Part shown: positions 5,577 through 13,873 of the stretch, piece after piece
Layout of the letters: each line of letters opens with the position of its first letter
Position numbering within the stretch: position 1 is the first letter of the stretch
Assembly (NCBI GenBank): GCA_900554615.1
Contig: USIB01000030.1
Coordinates: 1 to 14,605 of the forward strand
Reading direction: 5' to 3'
Source: an uncultured Mycoplasmatota bacterium
GTDB lineage: Bacteria; Bacillota_I; Bacilli_A; RF39; UBA660
DNA length: 14,605 bases
Notes under the pieces: model-generated
Databases searched by the model: none
What the model saw: only the letters and a program-made list of their open reading frames with translations
What the model was told of the DNA's origin: nothing
Program-made: the position numbers and the translations under genes

Positions 5577-8279
5577 ATGAATTATAAAGATACATTATTA
5601 ATGCCTGAGACAAGTTTTCAGATGAGAGGTAATTTACCAGAGAATGAAAAATTACAAAGAGAAAAATGGGAAGAAATGGATCTATATAATAAAATAAGAG
5701 AGAAAAACAAAGGAAAAACTCCATTTATTTTACATGATGGTCCACCATATGCTAATGGAGAAATTCATATAGGTCATGCTATGAACAAGATTTTGAAAGA
5801 TTTTGTAAATAGATATAAAATGATGAGTGGATATGATATGATATATATTCCAGGTTGGGATACTCACGGACTTCCAATTGAGCAAGCCGTTACCAATAGT
5901 GGAGTAGATAGAAAAAGTATGGGTAAAGCAGAGTTTAGAGAACTATGCGAAAAATATGCATATGAACAAATTGAAAAACAAATGAAAGGTTTTAAAGAAT
6001 TAAATGTATTAGGAGATTTTGAACACCCATATATAACATTACAAAAGGAATTAGAAGCAAGACAAATAGAAGTATTTGCAGAAATGGCAAAGAAAGGTTT
6101 AATATTTAAAGGATTAAAGCCAGTATATTGGAGTCCATCATCAGAGTCTGCTCTTGCTGAGGCTGAAATAGAATATCATGATAGAAAAGACCCATCAATA
6201 TATGTTGCTTTTCCAGTAGTAGAAGGAAATGATACTGTAAATGTAGGTGATAATCTAGTAATATGGACTACTACACCATGGACTCTTCCATGTAATACAG
6301 GAATTGCTATTAGTGAAAAGTTTGATTATGTTAAAGTATTAGTTAACGATAAGAATTATATCGTTGCTAATGAATTATTAGATTCACTTGCTAAAGAGTT
6401 TGGTTGGGAAAACTATGAAGTAAAAGAAGTATTCTCTGGAGATAAGTTTAGAGGAGTAAAATATAAACATGTCTTTATGGATAGGGTATCACCAGTAATT
6501 GATGGCTTTCATGTAACACTAGATGCTGGTACTGGACTTGTACATATGGCCCCTATGTATGGAGCAGATGACTTTATTATAGGTAAAGAATATGGTCTAG
6601 AAATGATTAATGGTATTGATGACCAAGGTGTTTTAAATGAGTTATCAGGAGAGTTTAATGGTTTATTTTTTGAGGATGCTAATAAGGCTGTAACTGTTAA
6701 ATTAGATGAACTTGGAGTACTTTTAAAATTAAAGTTTATTACACACTCATATCCACATGACTGGAGAACAAAGAAGCCAATAGTATTTAGAGCAACAAAA
6801 CAATGGTTCTGTAGTATAGATAAAATAAGAGATGACTTGTTAAATGAACTTGAAAATAATGTAAAGTTTCATACAGAGTGGGGTAAGAAAAGACTATACA
6901 ATATGATTCATGATAGAGGAGATTGGTGTATTTCTAGACAAAGAGTATGGGGAGTACCTATTCCAATATTCTATAATGAAGATGGTAGTGAAATTGTTGA
7001 TTATGATGTTATGATGCATGTAGCGGATTTATTTAGAGAGTATGGCTCTAATGTTTGGTTTGAAAGAGAAGCAAAGGAACTTCTACCAGAAGGATATACA
7101 AATCCTGCTAGTCCAAATGGTAACTTTACTAAAGAAGAAGATATTATGGATGTATGGTTTGATTCAGGTTCTACTTGGAATGGAGTATTAATAGAGCAAG
7201 GTCTTCCATATCCTGCTGATATGTATCTAGAGGGTTCTGACCAATATCGTGGTTGGTTTAATAGTTCTTTAATCTGTGGAGTAGCAGTAACTGGTAAGGC
7301 TCCATATAAAGAACTTGTATCTCATGGATTTACTTTAGATGGTAATGGTAATAAAATGAGTAAGAGTCTAGGTAATGTAATAGCACCTGGTGATATGGTA
7401 AGATTACATGGTTCTGATATTTTAAGATTATGGGTTGCTTCAACTGACTATACAGAAGATGTTAGAATTAGTGATGATTTGATTAAGCAAGTAAAAGAAA
7501 GTTATCGTAAGATAAGGAATACTTATAAGTTTATGCTTGGTAACTTGAAAGGTTTTGATTATAATAAGGATAGTGTAAAGTATGAAGATATGCCTTATTA
7601 TGATAAATATATGATGAATGAACTTAATAGATTTACTAAGAATATTTTAGAGGAATATAATAATTATAATTTCCAAAATGTATATAAATTAGTAAATAAT
7701 TTTGTATCATTTACATTATCTAATTTCTATTTAGATTTTACTAAGGATATTCTATATATTGAAAAAGAGGATTCTTTAGTTAGAAGAAGTGTTCAAACAG
7801 TACTTTATAATATTTTAAATAATGAGGTAAGATTACTTGCTCCTATCCTTCCATATACTAGTGAAGAGGTATATAGTTTATTGGATTCTAAGTTAGAGTC
7901 TGTACATTTAGAAGATATGCCAGAGGCAGTAGAATACTCTGATAGTAGTGAAATAGAGGAATTATTTGATTTATTCTTTGAACTTAAAGATAAGGTTTAT
8001 AAGAAACTAGAGGAAGCAAGAAATGATAAGTTAATTGGATCTGCTCTTGAGGCTGTAGTTAAGATTAATTTAGATGAAAAGTATAATATGGTTAAAGAGA
8101 AATTAGGTTCTTGTTTACATCAATTATTTATTGTTTCTAAGGTAGAATATACTACTCAAGGTGAAGAGGTAGTAATTGAGAAGAGTACTGGAGAGAAATG
8201 TAATAGATGTTGGAATTATGTTGATCATTTAAATGGGGACATTTGTGATAGATGTAATAGTATTGTAAATAATAAATAG
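5577..8279 (+). CDS. ileS: Isoleucyl-tRNA synthetase
   Basis: The 900-residue cytoplasmic enzyme charges tRNA-Ile with isoleucine at the cost of ATP. The class I signatures are clear: HIGH at 64-67 within GPPYANGEIHIGHAMN, and KMSKS at 593-597. The CP1 editing domain, which removes misacylated Val, is marked by TTTPWTLPCNTGIAI and, past it, YPHDWRTKKPIVFRATKQWF. The C-terminus has the zinc-binding Cys residues 875, 878, 890 and 893 (CNRCW ... CDRC), as in bacterial type 1 IleRS. Length is normal. The start follows a Shine-Dalgarno (AAGGAGAG). Expression is controlled by the T-box leader and ends at the terminator 8281-8313. All Trp codons I checked here are TGG, which supports the standard genetic code. 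Confidence 0.98.
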   Translation: MNYKDTLLMPETSFQMRGNLPENEKLQREKWEEMDLYNKIREKNKGKTPFILHDGPPYANGEIHIGHAMNKILKDFVNRYKMMSGYDMIYIPGWDTHGLPIEQAVTNSGVDRKSMGKAEFRELCEKYAYEQIEKQMKGFKELNVLGDFEHPYITLQKELEARQIEVFAEMAKKGLIFKGLKPVYWSPSSESALAEAEIEYHDRKDPSIYVAFPVVEGNDTVNVGDNLVIWTTTPWTLPCNTGIAISEKFDYVKVLVNDKNYIVANELLDSLAKEFGWENYEVKEVFSGDKFRGVKYKHVFMDRVSPVIDGFHVTLDAGTGLVHMAPMYGADDFIIGKEYGLEMINGIDDQGVLNELSGEFNGLFFEDANKAVTVKLDELGVLLKLKFITHSYPHDWRTKKPIVFRATKQWFCSIDKIRDDLLNELENNVKFHTEWGKKRLYNMIHDRGDWCISRQRVWGVPIPIFYNEDGSEIVDYDVMMHVADLFREYGSNVWFEREAKELLPEGYTNPASPNGNFTKEEDIMDVWFDSGSTWNGVLIEQGLPYPADMYLEGSDQYRGWFNSSLICGVAVTGKAPYKELVSHGFTLDGNGNKMSKSLGNVIAPGDMVRLHGSDILRLWVASTDYTEDVRISDDLIKQVKESYRKIRNTYKFMLGNLKGFDYNKDSVKYEDMPYYDKYMMNELNRFTKNILEEYNNYNFQNVYKLVNNFVSFTLSNFYLDFTKDILYIEKEDSLVRRSVQTVLYNILNNEVRLLAPILPYTSEEVYSLLDSKLESVHLEDMPEAVEYSDSSEIEELFDLFFELKDKVYKKLEEARNDKLIGSALEAVVKINLDEKYNMVKEKLGSCLHQLFIVSKVEYTTQGEEVVIEKSTGEKCNRCWNYVDHLNGDICDRCNSIVNNK

Positions 8280-8280
8280 A

Positions 8281-8314
8281 AAAATATCACTTCAAATGAA
8301 GTGGTGTTTTCTTT
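8281..8314 (+). terminator. Rho-independent terminator of ileS
   Basis: A 13-bp stem (8281-8293 with 8298-8310, two G-U pairs) with an AAAT loop starts one base after the ileS stop codon. Its right arm ends in TTTT and is followed by CTTT. Its inner part (TATCACTT, loop AAAT) resembles the facing terminator at 8399-8426. Confidence 0.85.
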
Positions 8315-8379
8315 GGCCCCTTAAGCCAAAAGTATTTGTCTTTCGGGGTATGATGAAGCCTATTTTAGTCTTCATCATA
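8312..8379. other. Possible structured RNA between convergent ileS and pilB-like genes
   Basis: No gene is seen in 8280-8424. After the ileS terminator, TTTGGC (8312-8317) pairs with GCCAAA (8325-8330). The loop CCC (8318-8320) can pair with GGGG at 8345-8348, which would make an H-type pseudoknot. A separate 10-bp perfect stem follows (8349-8358 with 8370-8379). The G/C clusters stand out against the AT-rich surroundings. I see no promoter for it and do not recognise a known RNA family. Confidence 0.35.
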
Positions 8380-8389
8380 AATAATTATG

Positions 8390-8426
8390 GTAAAGAAAAA
8401 GTATCACTTTAAATAAAGTGATACTT
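8390..8426 (-). terminator. Rho-independent terminator of the pilB-like gene
   Basis: A perfect 12-bp stem (8399-8410 with 8415-8426) with a 4-nt loop is followed on the minus strand by TTTTTCTTT-like sequence (complement of about 8390-8398). The gene's stop codon (8425-8427) is part of the stem. Confidence 0.88.
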
Positions 8427-9978
8427 ATAATATTCCATGGGTTTCATCTTCTACTTCAATTAGTTTAAGTATTTCGTTAGTAGTAGTAAATCCTGCGACT
8501 ACTTTGAATAAGCCATCTTGTAACATTGTAATAACATCTCTACTATAAACAAGACTTCTAAGTTCGTCTTTTCTTATACCAGCACTTATGGCATCTCTAA
8601 CTTCTTGATTAATTAGAAGTACTTCTTGAATGGCAATTCTACCTTTATATCCATGATTACAATAGTTACAACCATTTGGATTAGCATCAAATATTTCATT
8701 AATATCAAGTCCTAGTACGGCTTTGAAAAGATTCTTTTCGGTTACAGTGACTGCTCTTTTTTGTTTACAATGATCACATAGTTTAACTGCTAGTTTTTGT
8801 GATACGATACCTGTAAGAGCAGATGCAAGTAGATATCTTTCAACATCCATATCAAGTAATCTTTCAATGGTATTAAGAGAGTTATTTGTATGTATGGTAG
8901 ATAATACTAGGTGTCCTGTGATAGAGGCTCTAACTGCTATTTGGGCTGTTTCTGAGTCTCTTATCTCACCAATCATAATAACATTAGGGTCTTGTCTTAA
9001 GATACTTCTAAGTACTGTTGCAAAGTCAAGACCAATATCACTATTAACTTGTACTTGGTTAACACCTTTAATATCCATTTCTACAGGGTCTTCTACTGTT
9101 ATTAGGTTAGTTCCTTCAACATTAAGTTTTTGTAAGAATGAATATAGGGTAGTTGATTTACCAGTACCAGTAGCACCAGTAACAAGTATAATACCATTAG
9201 GGAAACTAAGCATCTTTAATACTTTATTATAATTGGTTTCATTAAAGTATAAATATTCAATACCTTTTAGGCTCATAGAATAATCCATAACTCTTATAAC
9301 GATTTTTTCACCTTTTTTAGTAGGTAGTGAAGATACTCTGAGGTCTAAATCTTTTCCATTTAGGTTATCTTTAATGGCACCATCTTGTGGAAGTCTAGTT
9401 TCAGTAATATTCATACCAGCCATAATTTTTATTCTTGTTGTGACATTCTGTTTGATATCAAGTGGTAGAAAGGCATAATTTCGAAGTTCTCCATCTATTC
9501 TAAATCTAACTAAAATACCATCATCAGTAGGGTCAAAGTGTAAATCACTTGCTCCAGAGTCAATAGCGGTAATAATTAGAGTATTAACGGCATTAACAAC
9601 GGGCATCTTAGTAAAATCAGTATTATTAATAAGATGATAATTGTTTTTCTTAATAACAGGTTTAGCTGCTCCTATTAAATGGGTAGATTCATTTTGATTA
9701 TTATTAACTTGATTATTAGCACCTTGGTTATTTGAATTTTTATTATTATTCTGATTGTTAGTGCTAGTAGAATTATTATTACTAGTTTGGTTATTATTTT
9801 GTTTATTGTTTTGGTTGCTATTAGCTTGATTATTTTTAGGAAAATTATTATTAAGATTCCAATTACTACTAGGAGTTCTACTATTAAGACTATTATTTAA
9901 ATTATTATTAGAATTAGTTTTTTGATTAGGATTAGTAGTTTCCTCCTGCATTTTTTGTTTGTCTTTCTTACTAGCCAT
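8425..9978 (-). CDS. Type IV pilus / type II secretion assembly ATPase (PilB/GspE/ComGA family)
   Basis: The 517-residue cytoplasmic ATPase should drive pilus or pseudopilus assembly with the prepilins encoded divergently. The catalytic core shows SGASDLHFDP (141-150), LRVSSLPTKKGEKIVIR, Walker A GATGTGKST at 268-276, the Asp box TVEDPVE (294-300), Walker B VIMIGEIRD (333-341) and the His box TGHLVLSTIH (354-363). A zinc site is formed by Cys401, 404, 437 and 440. Residues about 11-99 are a low-complexity Asn/Gln/Ser tract in place of the usual N-terminal MshEN/GSPII_E_N domain, so it resembles ComGA with a disordered tail added. Start: GAGGGA Shine-Dalgarno close upstream and a TTGCTA-17-TATAAT promoter. 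No membrane platform protein is adjacent, which is unusual for a PilB. Confidence 0.92.
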   Translation of the reverse strand: MASKKDKQKMQEETTNPNQKTNSNNNLNNSLNSRTPSSNWNLNNNFPKNNQANSNQNNKQNNNQTSNNNSTSTNNQNNNKNSNNQGANNQVNNNQNESTHLIGAAKPVIKKNNYHLINNTDFTKMPVVNAVNTLIITAIDSGASDLHFDPTDDGILVRFRIDGELRNYAFLPLDIKQNVTTRIKIMAGMNITETRLPQDGAIKDNLNGKDLDLRVSSLPTKKGEKIVIRVMDYSMSLKGIEYLYFNETNYNKVLKMLSFPNGIILVTGATGTGKSTTLYSFLQKLNVEGTNLITVEDPVEMDIKGVNQVQVNSDIGLDFATVLRSILRQDPNVIMIGEIRDSETAQIAVRASITGHLVLSTIHTNNSLNTIERLLDMDVERYLLASALTGIVSQKLAVKLCDHCKQKRAVTVTEKNLFKAVLGLDINEIFDANPNGCNYCNHGYKGRIAIQEVLLINQEVRDAISAGIRKDELRSLVYSRDVITMLQDGLFKVVAGFTTTNEILKLIEVEDETHGIL

Positions 9979-10007
9979 CTTTTTCCCTCTTTTCTTTTTC
10001 TTCTTAC

Positions 10008-10055
10008 TTGCTTTTATTCTATTAATATTATATAATATAATTAGTTAAATAGCAA
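10008..10055. promoter_or_regulatory. Interlocking divergent promoters for the ATPase and the prepilin operon
   Basis: For the minus strand: TTGCTA (complement of 10050-10055), 17 nt, TATAAT (complement of 10027-10032). For the plus strand: TTGCTT (10008-10013), 17 nt, TATAAT (10031-10036). The two -10 boxes share two bases and each -35 lies on the other's downstream side. Only one polymerase can bind at a time, so ATPase and prepilin transcription should compete. Confidence 0.7.
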
Positions 10056-10082
10056 GAGTAAAATAGTAAAGGAGATAATTTT

Positions 10083-10583
10083 ATGAGAATTAATAGGAAA
10101 GGTTTTATGTTAGCAGAAGTAGTAGTAGTTTCTGTTATAGTATGTGTCTGTTTAGTGACTTTAGCAACTGGTATAGCAAGGGTATCTAAAGCATATGATA
10201 CAAGAAATAGATATTATGATGTTAATGCTTTATATATGGCTGAAAAGGCTAATTTATATTTAATTGAGGATGGTAATATTAATAATTTAATCAATAATGG
10301 TTCTTCCATAAAAGTAAATAATGATAACCTTAATAATATAATTAGCTTTTATAAAAGTGCTGATTCTGGTAGTACAACAAATATTTATTTTTCTAAATAT
10401 GGTAAAAGTAATATAGAAAACTTAAAAGGAGCAGGTGACAAACAAACATATAAAGATTTTATAGATTATTTGGGTGGTCATTTAGATTTTGATGATGAAG
10501 ATAAAGATTATACATATATATTAGTTTCTGAAATATGTAATTCAGAGAATGACTGCTACTACTATGGGTTAAAGGTGAAATAA
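10083..10583 (+). CDS. Prepilin-like protein (type IV pilin or pseudopilin), 166 aa
   Basis: The N-terminus has a class III (type IV prepilin) signal: short basic leader MRINRKG, cleavage expected after Gly7, then FMLAE with Glu12 at +5, and a hydrophobic helix to about residue 30. After cleavage and methylation by a prepilin peptidase (not in the window) the helix would pack in the fibre core. The rest (31-166) is a small polar domain with two Cys near the C-terminus (CNSENDC) that could form a disulfide outside the cell. Family members can be major pilins, minor pilins or competence pseudopilins; the sequence does not decide. Shine-Dalgarno GGAGAT (10070-10075). It is first in a likely operon with the larger prepilin, only 1 nt away. 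Confidence 0.8.
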   Translation: MRINRKGFMLAEVVVVSVIVCVCLVTLATGIARVSKAYDTRNRYYDVNALYMAEKANLYLIEDGNINNLINNGSSIKVNNDNLNNIISFYKSADSGSTTNIYFSKYGKSNIENLKGAGDKQTYKDFIDYLGGHLDFDDEDKDYTYILVSEICNSENDCYYYGLKVK

Positions 10584-10584
10584 T

Positions 10585-12003
10585 ATGAAAAGATTAAATA
10601 GAAAAGGATATTTAACAATAGAAATAATACTTGGTGCTACGATTGCTTTTGCTATAGCATTCTTTTTAATGGAAATAACTACTAAAATGGTAAGTGATAC
10701 AGAAGATACTTATCGTGATACAGAAGTTGCTACAGATAGTGCTTTAATCATAAGTGGAGTAAAGGATCAAATAGAAAATAGAGTAAATGATAATGGTGGG
10801 AATCTTAAAATTACGAGTATTTCTTGTGACAATAATGTTTGTATTATTAAATATAATGATAATAACGATGGTGAATTATCTATTAATGGTAGTAAAGTTG
10901 TCTTTAAAGTTAACAATGTAACACAATATTATAAACAATTAGATAATAGTTTAACTGATATTAAATTGACTAGTAGTTTTAATAGTGAAATAAATGATGA
11001 TAATAAGAGTAATGTTTATTTTAAAGTTACGGGTAAAAATATATTTTTAGATAAAGATTATAGCATTGTTATACCAATTGATAATATGGAAATAGTAGAA
11101 CCTGAAAAACCAAAAGAACCTGATTTTGAAGATCCTAATGATCCTCCTAGTGAACCAGAAGATCCGAATTCTTTAGTTATAAGCTGTCCTACTAAAAATC
11201 CTGGAGGTAATCTTCCTAGTCTTTATACTGATGCTGATGTTAATAATAATGATTGGACTAATACCTATGGAACAGGTAAAGTTAGTATAACAGTTACTGC
11301 TACTAGTGGAAAAATTGTTAAAGTTTATTATTTTAACTATTCTAGATATCAAGATAATTATGTTAATTCTCCAGTTGTTCTTAAAAATGATCAGGATGCT
11401 CCAACTGATGCTTCAGCAACATTTAAAATTGAAGATGCTGACACTAATACGATTAGAGTTTTTGCTGTTGATACAAATAATAATACGGTATCTAAGGAAT
11501 GTGTTACGAATGTTGATACTATAGAACCATATACTCCTACTATTCATTTGATGAAGGATACAAAAGGTTATTATGCAAATTTTAAAACTTCTGGTAAGCC
11601 TGATTATATTTCTCTTACAGAAAATACTTGCTGTTATGTTGTATATGGTGATGGAGCAAGAATTTGCAAGGACATTACTATTACTGATACAAGTGATACA
11701 GAATGTTATATTAAATATAGTACCTCCTCTGAAGATGGATTTAGAGGCTGGTGTGATGATAAACTAGGTAATACTAAAAGGGATGGCTTAAGTGAATGGT
11801 ATTCTTATAAATGGGTTTTTTATAAAAATAATACATATGTTGGAACCTGTGATAGTAAGTTAAGTAAAAGTTTGACGGATACAAAATGGATAAATACGGG
11901 AACAGGATGTAGTGGCAATGTTTCTTATGATAAAATGGAATTTACTGCTACTGATGTTGCTGGTAATGTGTCTCCTAAATTGACTTTTTATAGAAATAGA
12001 TAG
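10585..12003 (+). CDS. Large modular prepilin with C-terminal Ig-like region, 472 aa
   Basis: The leader MKRLNRKG is followed by YLTIE (Glu13 at +5) and a hydrophobic helix, so it is a type IV prepilin cleaved after Gly8. Residues 30-168 form the pilin domain, homologous along its length to the same region of the gene at 12225. Residues 171-196 are an acidic, Pro-rich linker (VEPEKPKEPDFEDPNDPPSE...). Residues about 198-472 are an extracellular region that looks like tandem bacterial Ig-like domains (KVSITVTATSGKIVKVYYF, RVFAVDTNNNTVSKECVTNVDTIEPYTP, then FTATDVAGNVSPKLTFY at the end), with many Cys. I infer a pilus tip adhesin or surface-displayed minor pilin. The start overlaps the previous gene's end almost directly, with a weak AAGGTG ribosome site, so coupling is likely. 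Confidence 0.8.
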   Translation: MKRLNRKGYLTIEIILGATIAFAIAFFLMEITTKMVSDTEDTYRDTEVATDSALIISGVKDQIENRVNDNGGNLKITSISCDNNVCIIKYNDNNDGELSINGSKVVFKVNNVTQYYKQLDNSLTDIKLTSSFNSEINDDNKSNVYFKVTGKNIFLDKDYSIVIPIDNMEIVEPEKPKEPDFEDPNDPPSEPEDPNSLVISCPTKNPGGNLPSLYTDADVNNNDWTNTYGTGKVSITVTATSGKIVKVYYFNYSRYQDNYVNSPVVLKNDQDAPTDASATFKIEDADTNTIRVFAVDTNNNTVSKECVTNVDTIEPYTPTIHLMKDTKGYYANFKTSGKPDYISLTENTCCYVVYGDGARICKDITITDTSDTECYIKYSTSSEDGFRGWCDDKLGNTKRDGLSEWYSYKWVFYKNNTYVGTCDSKLSKSLTDTKWINTGTGCSGNVSYDKMEFTATDVAGNVSPKLTFYRNR

Positions 12004-12224
12004 AATGATTATGTTAGGCAATATATTTTGTTTTGGTTGTAGGGATGAATATTAAAATAAGATTATTACTAAATTATATATTTTTATATTTTCTTCTGAA
12101 TGTTAAATTTATTTTACTAATGTAATTTATCTTTCAGGTCATAATAAATTAATGCTTATCTTATCAATAATAAAATATAAGATAAAATACATATTTTAGT
12201 CGTAAGAATTGAGGGTGAAATGAT
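12004..12224 (+). other. Gap between the two large prepilin genes
   Basis: No gene or clear pilin remnant is seen. A 9-bp AT stem (12156-12164 with 12177-12185) is present but has no U tract. A possible weak promoter for the next gene is TTATCA (12161-12166), 16 nt, TAAAAT (12183-12188). The 11 bases before the next ATG resemble those before the ATG at 10585 (GGTGAAATGAT against GGTGAAATAAT), so the duplication includes the ribosome-binding region. Confidence 0.4.
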
Positions 12225-13796
12225 ATGAAAAGATTAAATAAAAAAGGATATTTAACAATAGAAATAATATTAGGAGCTACTATTGCTTTTGCTATAGCAT
12301 TCTTTTTAATGGAAATAACTACTAAAATGGTAAGTGATACAGAAGATACTTATCGTGATACTGTAGTTACTACTGATAGTGCATTAATAATAAGTGGTAT
12401 TAAAGATAATATTGAAAATAATAAAGATGGTATAAATAAAGTTAAATGTACTAATAATAAATGTACTATTAGTTATAATGATAAAAATACTGGTGTTTTA
12501 GTATTAAATCTAGATGATAAAACTATACATTATGAAATGACAAAACCAGGTGATAGTAATAAATATGATGTCTATGATAGAAAATTAGATAGTAGTTTAA
12601 GTGATGTCACTCTAAGTAGTAGTATTAGTGGAGAAGTAACAATAGACTCTAATATATATTTTAAAATTAGTGGTAAGAATATATATACTAAAAAAGTATA
12701 TAACATTATTATTCCTATAGATAATTTAAAAAAAGATGATGTTTGTAATATTCCATCGGTAGGTGGTTCTGTAAGATTAGTAGATTATATTAAAGACTTA
12801 TACTCAAGAGGTGAGAAAAAAGTAGTAACAAATAATGGAATAGAATATAACACAGTAGAATGTTTAGGACTTATAAATGATAGATTAGGTGGGACTACTA
12901 CGGATTATGATGATGGAAATATAAGATATTATGGAGAAAACCCAAATAATTATATATATTTTAATTGTGATGATTATTCTAATCAAACAGATTCTACTTG
13001 TGAAAAATGAAGAATAATAGGTGTGTTTGATGATAAAGTAAAGATAATGAGAAATAGTAGTATAGGAGACTATTCTTTTGATAATAGTAATAGCTTACCA
13101 TTGGGAATGGGTTCAAGTAATTGGGCAACTTCGAGATTGATGAAAATGTTAAATGCTGTTTCAGGTACAGCAGGGTTAGGAGATGGATTATATTGGAATA
13201 GGCAAAAAGGAACTTGTTATACAACTACAAATTTTCAAATAGAGGTTGCTAATCAGACGACAACTTGTGATATGTCTACTATTGGTCTTAAAAATGATGT
13301 GACAAAGTCAAAAATATCTGAAGCAACATATTATTTAAGGGGCGAAGATGGTGAAGCTGGTGGTAGTCTTTTTGCTAATCAGATGTATCAAGTTGAAAGA
13401 ACAACTGGTAGGGTTTATTCTGGAAGACCAACAACTTGGGTAGGAAAAATTGCTTTACCTTATCCAAGTGATTATGCATATGCAATAGATTTTAATAAAA
13501 GTACGGGAAGTATGAATTCCTATGGGGATGTAGGTATTTTTAGATATAATTGGATGCGTCAAATTCTGGTTGGAACTGCTGTAGCAGATGGAGGATACAA
13601 AGCATGGCTTTTAACACCAAATCCAAATAATGGAGAAGGAATGTGGTTTATTTCTTCTTGGGGTTCAATATGGCATCCAGATTTATATCCTTGTTCTAAT
13701 GCTGCTGTTGTGCCAACACTTTATTTAGATTCTTGGACTGGAATATATGATGGAAATGGTACTTCTGATAATCCATACAAGTTGCCTACACCTTAA
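12225..13796 (+). pseudogene. Large modular prepilin interrupted by an in-frame TGA (would be 523 aa)
   Basis: The frame is open from ATG 12225 to TAA 13794-13796 except for TGA at 13008-13010 (codon 262). Without it the protein has a prepilin signal (MKRLNKKG, cleavage after Gly8, YLTIE, Glu13), a pilin domain to about 170, and a C-terminal region about 175-523. The sequence across the break reads ...DSTCEK-TGA-RIIGVFDDKVKIMRN; from memory, related proteins read CE(x)WRIIGVF, so a TGG Trp codon likely mutated to TGA. The C-terminal domain (SSNWATSRLMKMLN, STIGLKNDVTKSKISEATYYL, VPTLYLDSWTGIYDGNGTSDNPYKL) is a lineage-specific surface domain of unknown function. A GTG at 13023 could start the second half but has no good Shine-Dalgarno. 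The reading frame is otherwise undamaged, so the lesion is recent or is read through. Confidence 0.75.
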
Positions 13797-13873
13797 TAAA
13801 ATTAAAACTTAATTATAAATATAATTCGACAAAATATATAAATAAATAGGTATATACTATTATTGGTGATGAG

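Noticed and set aside
8867..9232. Open frame opposite the ATPase gene (121 aa)
   Set aside because: It lies wholly antisense to the well-supported ATPase core, has no ribosome site and reads as a shadow of the coding pattern.
9685..9950. CRISPR-like or tandem DNA repeat in the ATT/GTT-rich stretch
   Set aside because: There are no regular units or spacers; it encodes the Asn/Gln-rich tail of the ATPase.
12994..13224. Minus-strand open frame across the prepilin TGA
   Set aside because: Low-complexity Tyr/Leu/Ser composition, antisense to the prepilin, no promoter or ribosome site.
12225..13796. Genome-wide use of TGA as Trp (Mycoplasma code 4) to explain the TGA at 13008
   Set aside because: The many Trp codons I checked in ileS, the ATPase and this gene itself are TGG, and TGA ends the genes at 2175 and 14338. 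A code-4 genome would show many internal TGA codons.
13023..13796. Independent gene starting at GTG 13023
   Set aside because: No Shine-Dalgarno, it is in frame with the upstream prepilin after a single TGA, and the protein sequence is continuous across the stop.
13811..13826. 16-bp AT palindrome as terminator or operator after the third prepilin
   Set aside because: It is made only of A and T with a 2-nt centre, has no T tract and is easily expected by chance in this base composition.
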